This document shows positions 1 to 7,357 of a stretch of 11,091 bases of DNA, piece after piece. Position numbers and translations under genes: made by a program. Positions within the stretch are counted from its first letter, which is position 1; each line of letters opens with the position of its first letter. The notes under the pieces were generated by a model, which was not told the DNA's origin, ran no database searches, and saw nothing but the letters and a program-made list of their open reading frames with translations. This stretch comes from Syntrophobacterales bacterium (GTDB lineage: Bacteria > Desulfobacterota > Desulfobaccia > Desulfobaccales > 0-14-0-80-60-11): the NCBI GenBank assembly GCA_020052215.1, contig JAGVPN010000352.1:1-11091 (forward strand). Direction: 5' to 3'.

Positions 1-232
1 CGGCCAGGGGCGGCCGCTCCACCTGGAACCGGTTGACGAACTCCGCGGCCAGGTGCTGGGCGTCCGCGGCGGACCCGCCGTTCCCGAAAATCAGCACCCT
101 GCCCCCGGCCTTAAAGACCCGGGCCAGCATTTCGGCCGCGGCGGCCACCAAAGGCCCCAGTTCTTCCAGGACGCGGCGCTTAAGTTCGATGGAGTCGGTG
201 AAGGCCTCCCGAAATCGGGTTTCCAGACTCAT
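1..232 (-). CDS. gmhA: Phosphoheptose isomerase GmhA, N-terminal part (cut by window edge)
   Basis: The first 77 residues of a SIS-domain sedoheptulose 7-phosphate isomerase; the family is about 190 residues, so the C-terminal part lies outside the window. GmhA converts sedoheptulose 7-phosphate to D-glycero-D-manno-heptose 7-phosphate, the first step to the ADP-heptose used in the lipopolysaccharide inner core, and acts in the cytoplasm. The diagnostic stretch is the phosphate-binding loop GNGGSAADAQH at residues 50-60, followed by LAAEFVNRF, as in GmhA rather than in general SIS proteins. The ATG at 230-232 is preceded by a strong GGGAGGAG ribosome site. The gene lies downstream of, and on the same strand as, the GH57 gene, 157 bp away with two palindromic repeats between, so co-transcription is possible but not certain. 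The related DiaA initiator protein shares this fold, but the N-terminal sequence fits GmhA better. Confidence 0.88.
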   Translation of the reverse strand, partial: MSLETRFREAFTDSIELKRRVLEELGPLVAAAAEMLARVFKAGGRVLIFGNGGSAADAQHLAAEFVNRFQVERPPLA

Positions 233-304
233 GTCTCCTCCCGTTATTTTCCAGGTTTATTCTCGTTCCCAAGCAAGAACTTGGGAACCAGGAAAACAGC
301 CGTT

Positions 305-332
305 GTAGGGGCGGTTCGCGAACCGCCCCTAC
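305..332. repeat. Perfect 28-bp palindrome, GTAGGGGCG-arm family, copy 1
   Basis: Two 14-nt half-sites (GTAGGGGCGGTTCG and its exact reverse complement) meet without a spacer. It lies in the gap between the GH57 gene and gmhA. The arms match repeats at 3507-3535, 7424-7453 and 9317-9344, while the core (here TTCGCGAA) differs in each. It resembles a REP-like or miniature mobile palindrome; as RNA it would form a strong hairpin that could also attenuate transcription from the GH57 gene into gmhA. Confidence 0.85.
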
Positions 333-340
333 GATAAGCC

Positions 341-363
341 CACAGGCTGGAAGCCTATGCCAC
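341..363. repeat. Short imperfect palindrome, AGGCT/AGCCT hairpin
   Basis: CACAGGCT and AGCCTATG flank a GGA loop (AGGCT at 344-348, AGCCT at 352-356). The segment read on the other strand shares the words GGCTT-CCAGCCTGTG with the repeat at 10009-10063 on the plus strand, so it is probably a member or half of that second family. It sits 8 bp from copy 1 of the GTAGGGGCG family, showing the two repeat types side by side. Confidence 0.6.
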
Positions 364-389
364 TGGGACGATGTCTCTTCTTCCCCTTT

Positions 390-2906
390 TCAAGCCAACA
401 ATTTCAGATAGCGCACCGGACTAAAATTTACGGTCTCCATCAAGGCCACCAGCTGCTTGGCCAGGGTCTGGGCTTTGGGGTCCTGGGAGGCCCGGGCCGC
501 CAAGGCCGGAAACCGCTCCCGCATCAGGCCGAAGAGGAAATTCTGGGCCGTGGTGAGTTCCAGGGTAAGGGGCATCCGGCTGACGAAACTCAAAAAGTCG
601 CTCAGGCGGGACACGGTTTCCAGGTGAAAGGCGTCGGCCAGGTCCAGGAGATGCTGGTGCAGGATGCGCCCCAGGATCTCGGCCCCCTCCTGAGTCTCCA
701 GCTTCAACCCCATAAGCTGGGCATCCTGGATCACCGCCATGATCTCCTCGGAAGTGGCCAGAGAAGCCGGCTCCGGCTCCATCCGGCGCAGAAGTTGCAC
801 CAGGCGCCGGTTCAGGGTGATTTCCCCCAGGGAGCGGTACAGCCGCGGCAGGGGCAGACCCTCAACCGCCATGGCCTTGAGCAGGGGCCGGGTTTCGCCA
901 AAACTATGGGCGATCAGTTCCACCGCCTCTTCCCGGTTGGGCCGCAACAAGTCCTGGAAGACCTGGAGCTTCTCTTCCTGGAAAATATCATGGATGCTGT
1001 AATAGGTCTCCCCCAAACGCCGCACCATGAGGGGGATCAAATCCTCCGGGGCCTCCTCCAGGACCCGGAAGAACTCTTCCCGCAAGGCCAGAAACTCCTG
1101 GGGCGAGGGATTGGCCTGCCCCTGGGTCCGATAGAGATAGCTTCCCAAGAATGCCGTGAAAAACGCCAGGGTCCGGCTGGCCCGGGTGATGCCCGAAGTC
1201 AGGCGCAAACGCCCCGCGGCGAACTGCAACGAGCCCTGGGTCTTCTCCTCCAGGTCCATGGGCTCCACCCGGTAGTGGTAAATATGGTGGGGGCACTGGC
1301 GTTCCCGGTCCTTGAGCCACGAAATCACCCACTGGTTGGCCACCTTAGGGTAGTCCACCACCGCGGGCTTGATCCGGTTTTGGTAAATGGTGAGGCCGTT
1401 GCCCTCCTTGGGAATATTGCTCACAGCCCTCTCCAGGATTTTCAGGAAGGGGGCCTCCAGGGGCTCGGCGGTAAAATCCTGGCCCAACTGCAAAGCCCGG
1501 GCGGCATACTTGATCACCTGCAGGGACTCCAGCCCTGAGATATCCGCAAAGAACCAGCCACAGCTGGTGTACATCAGCAGGGAGTGGCGCTGCATCTCCA
1601 GGAGCTTCAGGGCCGCCACCCAGTCGTCCTTTCTCAGGTTGGGCCTCCCCTGTCCGGCGAAGAAATTGTCCAGGACATCGTCGCCCCGGTCCAGGATGAC
1701 GTCCACATAAGCGTTGCGGGCCTGCCAGGGGTCCTGGAAGTACTTCTGGCCCTCGGCCTCGAAAATGGCCGCCAGTTTCTCATTCAAAAAATCCAGGGAT
1801 TCCCGTAAGGGGGTCCGCCAACGCTGATTCCAGCCCGGCTGGCCTCCGGTGGAACAGCCGCAGTTCTCCTTCCAGCGTCCCACCCCGTGGGCGCAGCTCC
1901 AGGAGCTGCCTTCGCCCTGGGCCCCCAGGGCGAGTTCCACCTCCATTTTCGGCGGCGCCAGGGCCAGAAACGTGGCGTAATTGGTGAGTTGGAACCCTTT
2001 GGAGGGCAGCACCTGGGTCAGGGCATGGGCCAGGGCCAACTCGCCGAATTTTTTATGGTGCCCGTAATTCTCCCCGTCGGTGGCCACGTGCAGTAGCTGG
2101 GGACGCAGCCGGGCCGGAGAAAAATCGCCCGCCAGCCGGGCCTCCAGCCGGTAGCTGTCGGTGAGCAGGTCCCCGAAGCTGATATCCGCAGCCACCTCGC
2201 CGTTATAGAAAAAGACGTCGATGAAGCGCCGCTTCTGGGTATCCCCCGCGGTCTCGGGTAAAAAACAGCGGTACGCCTGGGTGGTATCCAGATTCACCGA
2301 CGCCGGGCTCCACTCCCCCCCGGCCAGGGGGCGCACCCGTTTGGCCTGGTAAGGCGACAGGAGCACGAACTTCATGCCATGGTCTACCAGGGTGGCCAGG
2401 GTGGGATAATTCACCGCGGTCTCCGGCAGCCACATGGACGCGGCCGGTCGCCGGAACCGGTGCTCGAAGTCCTTGAGGCCCCAGACGACCTGGGTTTCCC
2501 GGTCCCGGGCCTTGGCCAGGGGCAGGATGGCATGATTGTAAGCCTGGGCCAGGGCGTTGCCGTGCCCCAGGGCCGCCAAACTCCGGGCGTCGGCCTCCAG
2601 GATCCTGGCATAGGTGTCCGGCGCTTGGCCCTGGAGCCAACTGATGAGGGTGGGCCCAAAATTGAAGCTGAGATGCTGATAATTGTTGACGATATCCAAA
2701 ATCCGCCCCTGGCCGTCGTAGACCCGGGCCGCGCCGTTGGGGCGATAGCACTCGGCGGTGATACGGGCATTCCAGTCGTGGTAAGGGGTGGCGCTGGGCT
2801 CCACTTCGATCTGTTCGATCCAGGGATTTTCCCGGGGAGGTTGATAAAAATGGCCGTGGATGACCACGTATCCCTGGGGCGAGATTATTGCCGGTAACCT
2901 GTCCAT
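390..2906 (-). CDS. Glycoside hydrolase family 57 protein with C-terminal DUF3536 domain
   Basis: An 838-residue cytoplasmic GH57 enzyme (no signal peptide), a retaining alpha-glucan-active family of amylases, glucanotransferases and branching enzymes. The conserved GH57 regions appear in order: HGHFYQPP at 17-24, QAYNHAILPL at 121-130, SMWLPETAVN at 157-166 with E162 as the expected nucleophile, and HVATDGENYGHHKKFGE at 273-289 with D277 as the expected acid/base. A segment at 335-370 (SSWSCAHGVGRWKENCGC, then WNQRWR...L) is typical of the DUF3536-bearing GH57 subgroup; the DUF3536 region occupies about residues 500-800. The exact substrate of this subgroup is not known to me; intracellular alpha-glucan or glycogen metabolism is an inference. 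Start: ATG at 2904-2906 with GGAGCAG upstream. A separate promoter lies at 3009-3037. The gene reads toward gmhA, so a shared sugar or envelope role is possible but unproven. Confidence 0.9.
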   Translation of the reverse strand: MDRLPAIISPQGYVVIHGHFYQPPRENPWIEQIEVEPSATPYHDWNARITAECYRPNGAARVYDGQGRILDIVNNYQHLSFNFGPTLISWLQGQAPDTYARILEADARSLAALGHGNALAQAYNHAILPLAKARDRETQVVWGLKDFEHRFRRPAASMWLPETAVNYPTLATLVDHGMKFVLLSPYQAKRVRPLAGGEWSPASVNLDTTQAYRCFLPETAGDTQKRRFIDVFFYNGEVAADISFGDLLTDSYRLEARLAGDFSPARLRPQLLHVATDGENYGHHKKFGELALAHALTQVLPSKGFQLTNYATFLALAPPKMEVELALGAQGEGSSWSCAHGVGRWKENCGCSTGGQPGWNQRWRTPLRESLDFLNEKLAAIFEAEGQKYFQDPWQARNAYVDVILDRGDDVLDNFFAGQGRPNLRKDDWVAALKLLEMQRHSLLMYTSCGWFFADISGLESLQVIKYAARALQLGQDFTAEPLEAPFLKILERAVSNIPKEGNGLTIYQNRIKPAVVDYPKVANQWVISWLKDRERQCPHHIYHYRVEPMDLEEKTQGSLQFAAGRLRLTSGITRASRTLAFFTAFLGSYLYRTQGQANPSPQEFLALREEFFRVLEEAPEDLIPLMVRRLGETYYSIHDIFQEEKLQVFQDLLRPNREEAVELIAHSFGETRPLLKAMAVEGLPLPRLYRSLGEITLNRRLVQLLRRMEPEPASLATSEEIMAVIQDAQLMGLKLETQEGAEILGRILHQHLLDLADAFHLETVSRLSDFLSFVSRMPLTLELTTAQNFLFGLMRERFPALAARASQDPKAQTLAKQLVALMETVNFSPVRYLKLLA

Positions 2907-3008
2907 GTCTGCTCCATGACCGAGGGGCTGTTCCCCCGAAATATCCCCCGACTTTCCTGCCCGGGGGGAGGCAGAAAGTTGGCGCTGGCAAAAAATTGAA
3001 TTTAGGTC

Positions 3009-3037
3009 ATAATAATGCGGGCGAGGAATCGAGTCAA
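3009..3037 (-). promoter_or_regulatory. Predicted sigma70-type promoter of the GH57 gene
   Basis: On the minus strand, TTGACT (3032-3037), a 17-bp spacer and TATTAT (3009-3014) form a near-consensus housekeeping promoter. It would give a leader of about 100 nt. Within that leader a CCCCCG/CGGGGG pair (2945-2950 with 2962-2967) could form a GC-rich hairpin upstream of the ribosome site. The promoter is divergent from the rplU promoter, about 90 bp away. Confidence 0.7.
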
Positions 3038-3126
3038 TCGCAGGTTGCAGAGTAGCCGGATAAAATGCCCGCTTGCTTAAACCCCGTTAAAACCGGTCGT
3101 TTCTGTGATTTAACCCCGGGATTGGG

Positions 3127-3154
3127 TTGACAAGGTCAGAAAATCCGTTAAACT
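3127..3154 (+). promoter_or_regulatory. Predicted sigma70-type promoter of the rplU operon
   Basis: A perfect TTGACA (3127-3132) is followed after 16 bp by TAAACT (3149-3154), four of six matches to TATAAT, in a locally AT-rich stretch. It lies about 35 bp before the rplU start, so the leader would be short. The -35 is clear; the exact -10 is less certain. Confidence 0.6.
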
Positions 3155-3190
3155 TAATAGTCTTAAGTCCGTATTTTTTGGGAGGCCACA

Positions 3191-3502
3191 GTGTACGCCA
3201 TTATTCAAACCGGCGGGAAACAATACCGCATCTCCCCCGGGGATGTGCTCCGGGTGGAGCGCCTTCCGGGCGAGCGCGGCGACGAAGTGATTCTGGATCA
3301 GGTCTTGCTGGTGACCGACGGGGTCGCCGTTCAGGTCGGCCAACCCCTGGTTCCCAATGCCACCGTGCGCACCCAGATCGTGCGCCAGGGCAAAGGCAAG
3401 AAGGTTCTGATCTTCAAAAAGAAACGCCGGAAAAATTATCGCCGCAAGCAGGGCCACCGGCAGATGTTCACTGCCTTGCAAATTGATGAAATAATTGTAT
3501 AA
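3191..3502 (+). CDS. rplU: 50S ribosomal protein L21
   Basis: A 103-residue protein, the usual length for bacterial L21, which binds 23S rRNA in the large subunit. The N-terminus MYAIIQTGGKQYRISPGD and the basic C-terminal signature KKKRRKNYRRKQGHRQMFT (about residues 76-94) are diagnostic. The start is GTG at 3191 with GGGAGG at 3180-3185; the GTG is chosen because it gives exactly the canonical MYAII start. It opens the rplU-rpmA-obgE-proB operon, but the 80-bp gap to rpmA holds a palindromic repeat. Confidence 0.97.
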   Translation: MYAIIQTGGKQYRISPGDVLRVERLPGERGDEVILDQVLLVTDGVAVQVGQPLVPNATVRTQIVRQGKGKKVLIFKKKRRKNYRRKQGHRQMFTALQIDEIIV

Positions 3503-3506
3503 TGTG

Positions 3507-3535
3507 GTAGGGGCGACCCGCCGGGGCGACCCTAC
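3507..3535. repeat. Imperfect palindrome, GTAGGGGCG-arm family, copy 2, between rplU and rpmA
   Basis: The outer arms GTAGGG and CCCTAC are perfect inverted repeats; the 13-nt half-sites differ at two positions, so this copy looks decayed compared with copy 1. The core reads ACCCGCCGGGG. It begins 5 bp after the L21 stop codon and lies wholly in the short spacer between two ribosomal-protein genes that are normally co-transcribed, so it must be tolerated in the mRNA or act on it. Confidence 0.75.
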
Positions 3536-3582
3536 GAAACCTACCCCCTTAAGTAATTTGGGGGGAGATTGGGGAATATACC

Positions 3583-3840
3583 ATGGCACACAAAAAAGCT
3601 GGCGGCAGCTCACGCAACGGCCGGGATAGCGCCGGGAAACGCCGCGGGGTAAAAAAGTTCGCCGGGCAATCGGTCAAGGCGGGCAACATCCTGGTGCGCC
3701 AGGTGGGCACCCGCATCCACCCGGGGACCAACGTGGGTATGGGCCGCGACTTTACGCTGTTCACCAAGATCGACGGCGTGGTGAAATTCGAGGCCTTTGG
3801 CAAAGATCGCAAGCGGGTCAGCGTTTACCCAGCCACTTGA
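3583..3840 (+). CDS. rpmA: 50S ribosomal protein L27
   Basis: An 85-residue L27, full length for the family. The N-terminus [25 protein letters not shown] is the conserved tail that reaches toward the peptidyl-transferase centre. There is no N-terminal extension of the kind that Firmicutes remove by proteolysis. The ATG at 3583 follows GGGGGGAG at 3559-3566, rather distant, with GGGGAATAT closer. The TGA stop at 3838-3840 overlaps the TTG start of obgE (TTGA), which suggests translational coupling of ribosomal protein and ribosome-assembly GTPase. Confidence 0.97.
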   Translation: MAHKKAGGSSRNGRDSAGKRRGVKKFAGQSVKAGNILVRQVGTRIHPGTNVGMGRDFTLFTKIDGVVKFEAFGKDRKRVSVYPAT

Positions 3841-4877
3841 AATCCTTTCCCGATGAGGTCGATATCACGGTCCGGGCCGGCAACGGCGGCCCGGGCTGTG
3901 TCAGCTTCCTCCGGGCCCGCTTCCAGCCCCGGGGCCGCCCCGACGGCGGTGATGGCGGGGCCGGCGGCGATGTCAGCCTCGAAGTCTCCCCTTCCCTCCG
4001 CACCTTAAGCCTTTTCCAGCGCCGGCGCGTCCTGCTGGCGGAAAACGGCCGCCGGGGCCAGGGCCAGGATCGCCACGGCAAAAATGGCGCCTCGGTGATC
4101 GTTCCGGTACCCTCGGGCACCCGGGTCTTTGACGCCGACAGCGGCAGGCTCCTGGCGGACCTCATGACCCCCGGGGAACGCCTGGTCCTGGCCAAGGGCG
4201 GCCGGGGCGGCAAGGGCAACGCCCACTTCACCTCCTCCCGGATGCGCTCCCCCCGCTTCTGCCAACCCGGCGAGCCGGGCCGGGAACGCCGTATTCACCT
4301 GGAACTCCAGATCCTGGCGGACGTGGGCCTGATGGGCGCCCCCAATGCCGGGAAAACTACCCTGCTCAAGGCCCTCACCGCCTCCAAGGCCCGGGTCGGC
4401 GCCTTTCCCTTCACCACCCTGAGCCCCCAACTCGGGGTTATGGGGCCGACGACTGAGCACGAGCCCCTGATCCTGGCGGAAATCCCCGGCCTCATTACCG
4501 GGGCCCACCTGGGCAAGGGTCTGGGCCACCAATTCCTGCGGCACCTCACCCGCACCCGGCTCCTGATCCAGGTCATCGACTTAAGCGCCATTGACCCGGC
4601 CGCACCCCTGGCGCCGTTGGCCATGCTGGAAGAAGAAATGCGCAACTTTGACCCCTCTTTGCTGGACAAACCGCGCCTGGTGGCGTTAAATAAGATTGAC
4701 GCGCTCCCGCCTGACTACCCCGGTGAAGAGGTTCTCCGGGAGTACGAAAAAACCGGCTGGCGGGTGTTTGCCGTCTCCGCCCAGACCGGCGCCGGGCTCT
4801 CTCCCTTGCGGGAGGCCATCTGGGAAGAATTTACCCACAACGGCCATGGATCACTTACGACAGCAATACCTGAGTAA
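3837..4877 (+). CDS. obgE: Obg-family GTPase (CgtA/ObgE)
   Basis: A 346-residue GTPase involved in 50S assembly and stress signalling. The Obg domain (about 1-158) carries the expected glycine-rich blocks: [19 protein letters not shown] (6-24), [11 protein letters not shown] (36-46), and [12 protein letters not shown] (120-131). The G domain follows: G1 GAPNAGKT (167-174), switch [11 protein letters not shown] (191-200), G3 region AEIPGLI (214-220), G4 NKID (285-288), G5 VSA (313-315). The usual G3 is DxPG; here the Asp is Glu (E215, codon GAA at 4479-4481). No C-terminal OCT domain is present. The TTG start overlaps the rpmA stop by four bases and gives the typical MK-F-DEV start; no strong ribosome site is visible, so coupling is likely. 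The 3' end overlaps proB by 32 nt. Confidence 0.95.
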   Translation: MKSFPDEVDITVRAGNGGPGCVSFLRARFQPRGRPDGGDGGAGGDVSLEVSPSLRTLSLFQRRRVLLAENGRRGQGQDRHGKNGASVIVPVPSGTRVFDADSGRLLADLMTPGERLVLAKGGRGGKGNAHFTSSRMRSPRFCQPGEPGRERRIHLELQILADVGLMGAPNAGKTTLLKALTASKARVGAFPFTTLSPQLGVMGPTTEHEPLILAEIPGLITGAHLGKGLGHQFLRHLTRTRLLIQVIDLSAIDPAAPLAPLAMLEEEMRNFDPSLLDKPRLVALNKIDALPPDYPGEEVLREYEKTGWRVFAVSAQTGAGLSPLREAIWEEFTHNGHGSLTTAIPE

Positions 4878-5982
4878 AGCCAGGCGGGTCGTCCTCAAGC
4901 TGGGGAGCGCGGTCTTAACCGCGGCCGACGGCCTCAATCAGCCCCTGATCCAGCGCCTGGTGGGGGAGATCGGCCGCCTCAGCTCCGGGGACCGGGAATT
5001 CATCCTGGTCTCTTCCGGGGCCATCGCCGCCGGCTGCCGCAAGCTGGGGTTTTCGTCACGCCCCGCGGGCATCCCCCAGGCCCAGGCCGTGGCCGCCGCC
5101 GGCCAGAGCGTCATGATGCACACCTACGAGTTGGCCTTTGCCGAAATCGGCCTCAAGGTGGCTCAGATTCTCTTAACCCACGACGACCTGGAATCCCGGC
5201 AACGCTTCTTGAACGCCCGGAATACCCTCTTCACCCTCCTGGGCTGGCAGGTGGTGCCTATCATCAACGAAAACGACACCGTGGCCACGGACGAGCTGAA
5301 GTTCGGGGACAACGACAACCTGGCCGCCCTGATCTGCAACCTGGTGGGCGCCGACCTCCTGGTGCTCCTCACCGACACCGACGGCCTCTTCGATCAAGAC
5401 CCCCGAGAAAACGCCGACGCCCGCCTGCTTCACCAGGTGGAGACCATCAACGCCGACATCGAGCGCGCCGCGGGTAAACGCCCCGGCGCCCTGGGGAGCG
5501 GCGGCATGGTGAGCAAGCTCCAAGCCGCCAAAAAGGCCGGAGCCGCAGGCCTCCCCACCCTCATCGCCAACGGCCTGACCCCCGGTATCCTCAAGCAAAT
5601 CTTTGCTGGTGACGAAGTGGGCACCCTGTTTCTGCCCCAGGACCAGAAACTCACCAGCCGCCAGTACTGGCTGGCCTACAACGTCACCCCCAAGGGGGCC
5701 ATTCTGGTGGACCCCGGGGCCAGGAAGGCCCTGGTGGACGGCCACAAGAGCCTGCTGCCCGCCGGCATCCTGGAGGTCTTCGGGGGTTTTCGTAAAGGCG
5801 ACGCGGTCCACCTGATGGACACCGACGGCAAACCCTTCGCGGTGGGCCTCACCAACTACTCGGCCCGGGAGATCGGCCGGATCAAGGGCCGCCAGTCCCA
5901 GGAAATCGCCCAATCCCTGGGCCATAAAGCCTACGACGAAGTCGTCCACCGGGATAATTTGGTGATTTTCCCGGAGGTGTGA
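4846..5982 (+). CDS. proB: Glutamate 5-kinase with C-terminal PUA domain
   Basis: A 378-residue enzyme that phosphorylates glutamate to gamma-glutamyl phosphate, the first step of proline synthesis; it works with ProA, which is not in this window. The amino-acid kinase domain (about 12-255) shows KLGSAVLT (18-25), VSSGAIAAG (55-63), NENDTVATDELKFGDND (141-157), LLTDTDGLFDQDP (174-186) and GSGGMVSKLQAA (217-228). A PUA domain fills about 280-365, as in E. coli-type long ProB. The ATG at 4846 is chosen because it gives a normal N-terminus; upstream in-frame sequence is simply obgE read in another frame. Translation start overlaps obgE by 32 nt, with only a weak upstream purine stretch, so coupling is likely. 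Proline feedback control is known for the family but cannot be seen here. Confidence 0.95.
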   Translation: MDHLRQQYLSKARRVVLKLGSAVLTAADGLNQPLIQRLVGEIGRLSSGDREFILVSSGAIAAGCRKLGFSSRPAGIPQAQAVAAAGQSVMMHTYELAFAEIGLKVAQILLTHDDLESRQRFLNARNTLFTLLGWQVVPIINENDTVATDELKFGDNDNLAALICNLVGADLLVLLTDTDGLFDQDPRENADARLLHQVETINADIERAAGKRPGALGSGGMVSKLQAAKKAGAAGLPTLIANGLTPGILKQIFAGDEVGTLFLPQDQKLTSRQYWLAYNVTPKGAILVDPGARKALVDGHKSLLPAGILEVFGGFRKGDAVHLMDTDGKPFAVGLTNYSAREIGRIKGRQSQEIAQSLGHKAYDEVVHRDNLVIFPEV

Positions 5983-5995
5983 AGCGGAGTTAGAA

Positions 5996-6808
5996 TTGAC
6001 CAAAGGTCATTACCTTTTTACCATTTTAATAAGCAGCCTATTTATCACACTGAGCAGCCTTAATAATGGCCTTGCTAAGGCTACATACAGCCGCTCTGCT
6101 GGATTTTCTGCCGTTCAGTTGTCATATGCTGATTTAACCTCGCTTATTAATAAGACTCAGTCGATCGTAAAGTCTGCCAACATTTCTTGCAAAATACAAT
6201 GGGAATCATCAAAAGTTGAAATTGAAAATGGCGACTCCAATAAGTTTGCATATGAAGGAGAGATTACAGAGAAAGCTTTTATTAATGCTCCAAAGAAAGG
6301 ATCTATTATAAACTATAGGTATCTAAATTCTGGTGGACCTATATCCCATGTTGAAATAGCTTTTTCGGATAGTCGTCGAACTATTAAGGTAGGGGGCGAA
6401 TCACAGGAACAAGTAGATGCACTTTTTGCCATGGCATTTACAGACATTAACTCGGTAACAATATACATTGGTGGAGAAAAACAGAGAATATTATTTGGTG
6501 GAATGATTTCTTTAATCGGATGGATTCTTATAATTACGGTGGTATCACGTAGAATTAGTAGATTATTGGGTGTGGTCTTTATTTTATGTGGATTACTTCT
6601 TATTATCTTTGGTGTTATCTTTCCGTGGACTGATCTGTCCCCCGGGGCAGCAATCTATGCAGGTGATGCCTCATTTATGGCGCGGCATGGAGGTGCAATT
6701 ACGATACTCGGAATTATTCTAACCTTAGTAACTTGCATCATAACACTGATTTATTCAAGACATCTTGCATTATCATCAAAAGCACCACCATCTGAACCGC
6801 CAAAGTAA
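5996..6808 (+). CDS. AT-rich gene for an unrecognised membrane protein with N-terminal signal sequence
   Basis: I do not recognise the family. The 270-residue product has a hydrophobic N-terminus (about 6-28, ending LAKA) that reads as a signal peptide or anchor; a polar, strand-rich region of about 30-160; then three hydrophobic segments at about 166-184, 188-210 and 233-253, and a short polar tail with a PPSEPP motif. The segment at about 118-158 (HVEIAFSDSRRTIKVGGESQEQVDALF) looks like two strands followed by a helix. Composition is unlike its neighbours: about 37-40% GC in the part counted by hand, with codons ending in A or T, against over 60% in proB and DUF2007. The TTG start is 13 bp after the proB stop, with GGAG at 5986-5989. 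This fits horizontal acquisition into the operon tail. A role in surface sensing or defence would be guesswork. Confidence 0.75.
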   Translation: MTKGHYLFTILISSLFITLSSLNNGLAKATYSRSAGFSAVQLSYADLTSLINKTQSIVKSANISCKIQWESSKVEIENGDSNKFAYEGEITEKAFINAPKKGSIINYRYLNSGGPISHVEIAFSDSRRTIKVGGESQEQVDALFAMAFTDINSVTIYIGGEKQRILFGGMISLIGWILIITVVSRRISRLLGVVFILCGLLLIIFGVIFPWTDLSPGAAIYAGDASFMARHGGAITILGIILTLVTCIITLIYSRHLALSSKAPPSEPPK

Positions 6809-6838
6809 ATTTAATTAAAATATATAGGGGCCTAACCC

Positions 6839-7084
6839 TTGAACTTCGACCACGCCATCGTGCTGGAAACTTTTTCCAACCGCATTGAGGCCGAGATGGC
6901 CGCGGGGCTGCTGGAAGCCGAAGGCATCGAGGCCGTGGTCAGGGCCGACGACGCCGGCGGGGCTTACCCCATGCTCCAGTTCGTCCGGGGGGTGCGCCTC
7001 ATGGTGGCCCAGGAGGACGAGGCCCGGGCCAAAGAAATCCTGGCGGCCATGGCCGCAGGCGGGGACCTCGTCGTGGAACCCTGA
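6839..7084 (+). CDS. DUF2007-type small signal-transducing-like protein
   Basis: An 81-residue acidic, soluble protein. The pattern VLETFSNRIEAEMAAGLLEAEGIEAVVRADDAGG (8-41), then the hydrophobic strand VRLMVAQEDEARAKEIL (52-68), fits the DUF2007 fold (beta-alpha-beta-beta-alpha-beta), whose members are called putative signal-transducing proteins without a firm function. The start is TTG at 6839 with AGGGG at 6826-6830; no in-frame ATG gives a complete first strand. GC content is high again, so it belongs to the native chromosome. It may originally have followed proB directly, the AT-rich gene having been inserted between them. Family assignment is by pattern, without a search. Confidence 0.75.
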   Translation: MNFDHAIVLETFSNRIEAEMAAGLLEAEGIEAVVRADDAGGAYPMLQFVRGVRLMVAQEDEARAKEILAAMAAGGDLVVEP

Positions 7085-7201
7085 ACTTCCTATTTCCCCT
7101 ATCTCTGACAATTCCCTCAAGTTTCATCAGCCTACCAGTTTCCTGTTAATAATTTTACCCGTAGCTTTTGACCCAGCCAAGGTAGACTTATAGCGCCTAT
7201 C

Positions 7202-7230
7202 TTGCGCAATTACCTGGAAACAGTTATTAT
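7202..7230 (+). promoter_or_regulatory. Predicted sigma70-type promoter of typA
   Basis: TTGCGC (7202-7207), 17-bp spacer, TATTAT (7225-7230). The -10 and the spacing are good; the -35 keeps the TTG. An alternative is TTGACC near 7167 with a TATAGC at a short 15-bp spacing. Either gives a long leader with the hairpins at 7294-7474. Confidence 0.42.
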
Positions 7231-7357
7231 CTAAGATTAATAAGATTGCTGCCGGGAACTTGCCGCGGAACGCAGCCAGCCAAGACCGACTGGCCGGGGT
7301 TTCTCCCCTGTCCTCCCCGGATTCGCTGTTATCTCATTTAAAAGTTCGGAGTTGTGT

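Noticed and set aside
357..1538. Open frame of 393 codons on the plus strand
   Set aside because: It lies wholly opposite the well-supported GH57 gene, is rich in Gln/Gly/Leu low-complexity sequence typical of antisense reading of GC-rich genes, and shows no family motif.
2203..2991. Open frame of 262 codons on the minus strand overlapping the GH57 start
   Set aside because: It is another frame of the GH57 gene and its leader, with a Pro/Arg/Gly-rich composition and no recognisable domain.
4696..4845. N-terminal extension of 50 residues for ProB
   Set aside because: This stretch is obgE coding sequence read in another frame; the ATG at 4846 gives the normal ProB N-terminus and family length of 378.
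5173..6003. Open frame of 276 codons opposite proB
   Set aside because: A shadow of proB; its Gly/Val/His-rich sequence has no family features.
5983..6838. Defence island or mobile element
   Set aside because: Only one atypical gene is present, without nuclease, integrase, transposase or border repeats, so composition alone supports transfer but not a defence role.
7246..7320. Known riboswitch (for example a cyclic di-GMP type) before typA
   Set aside because: Hairpins are present but I could not match the conserved core of any riboswitch class.
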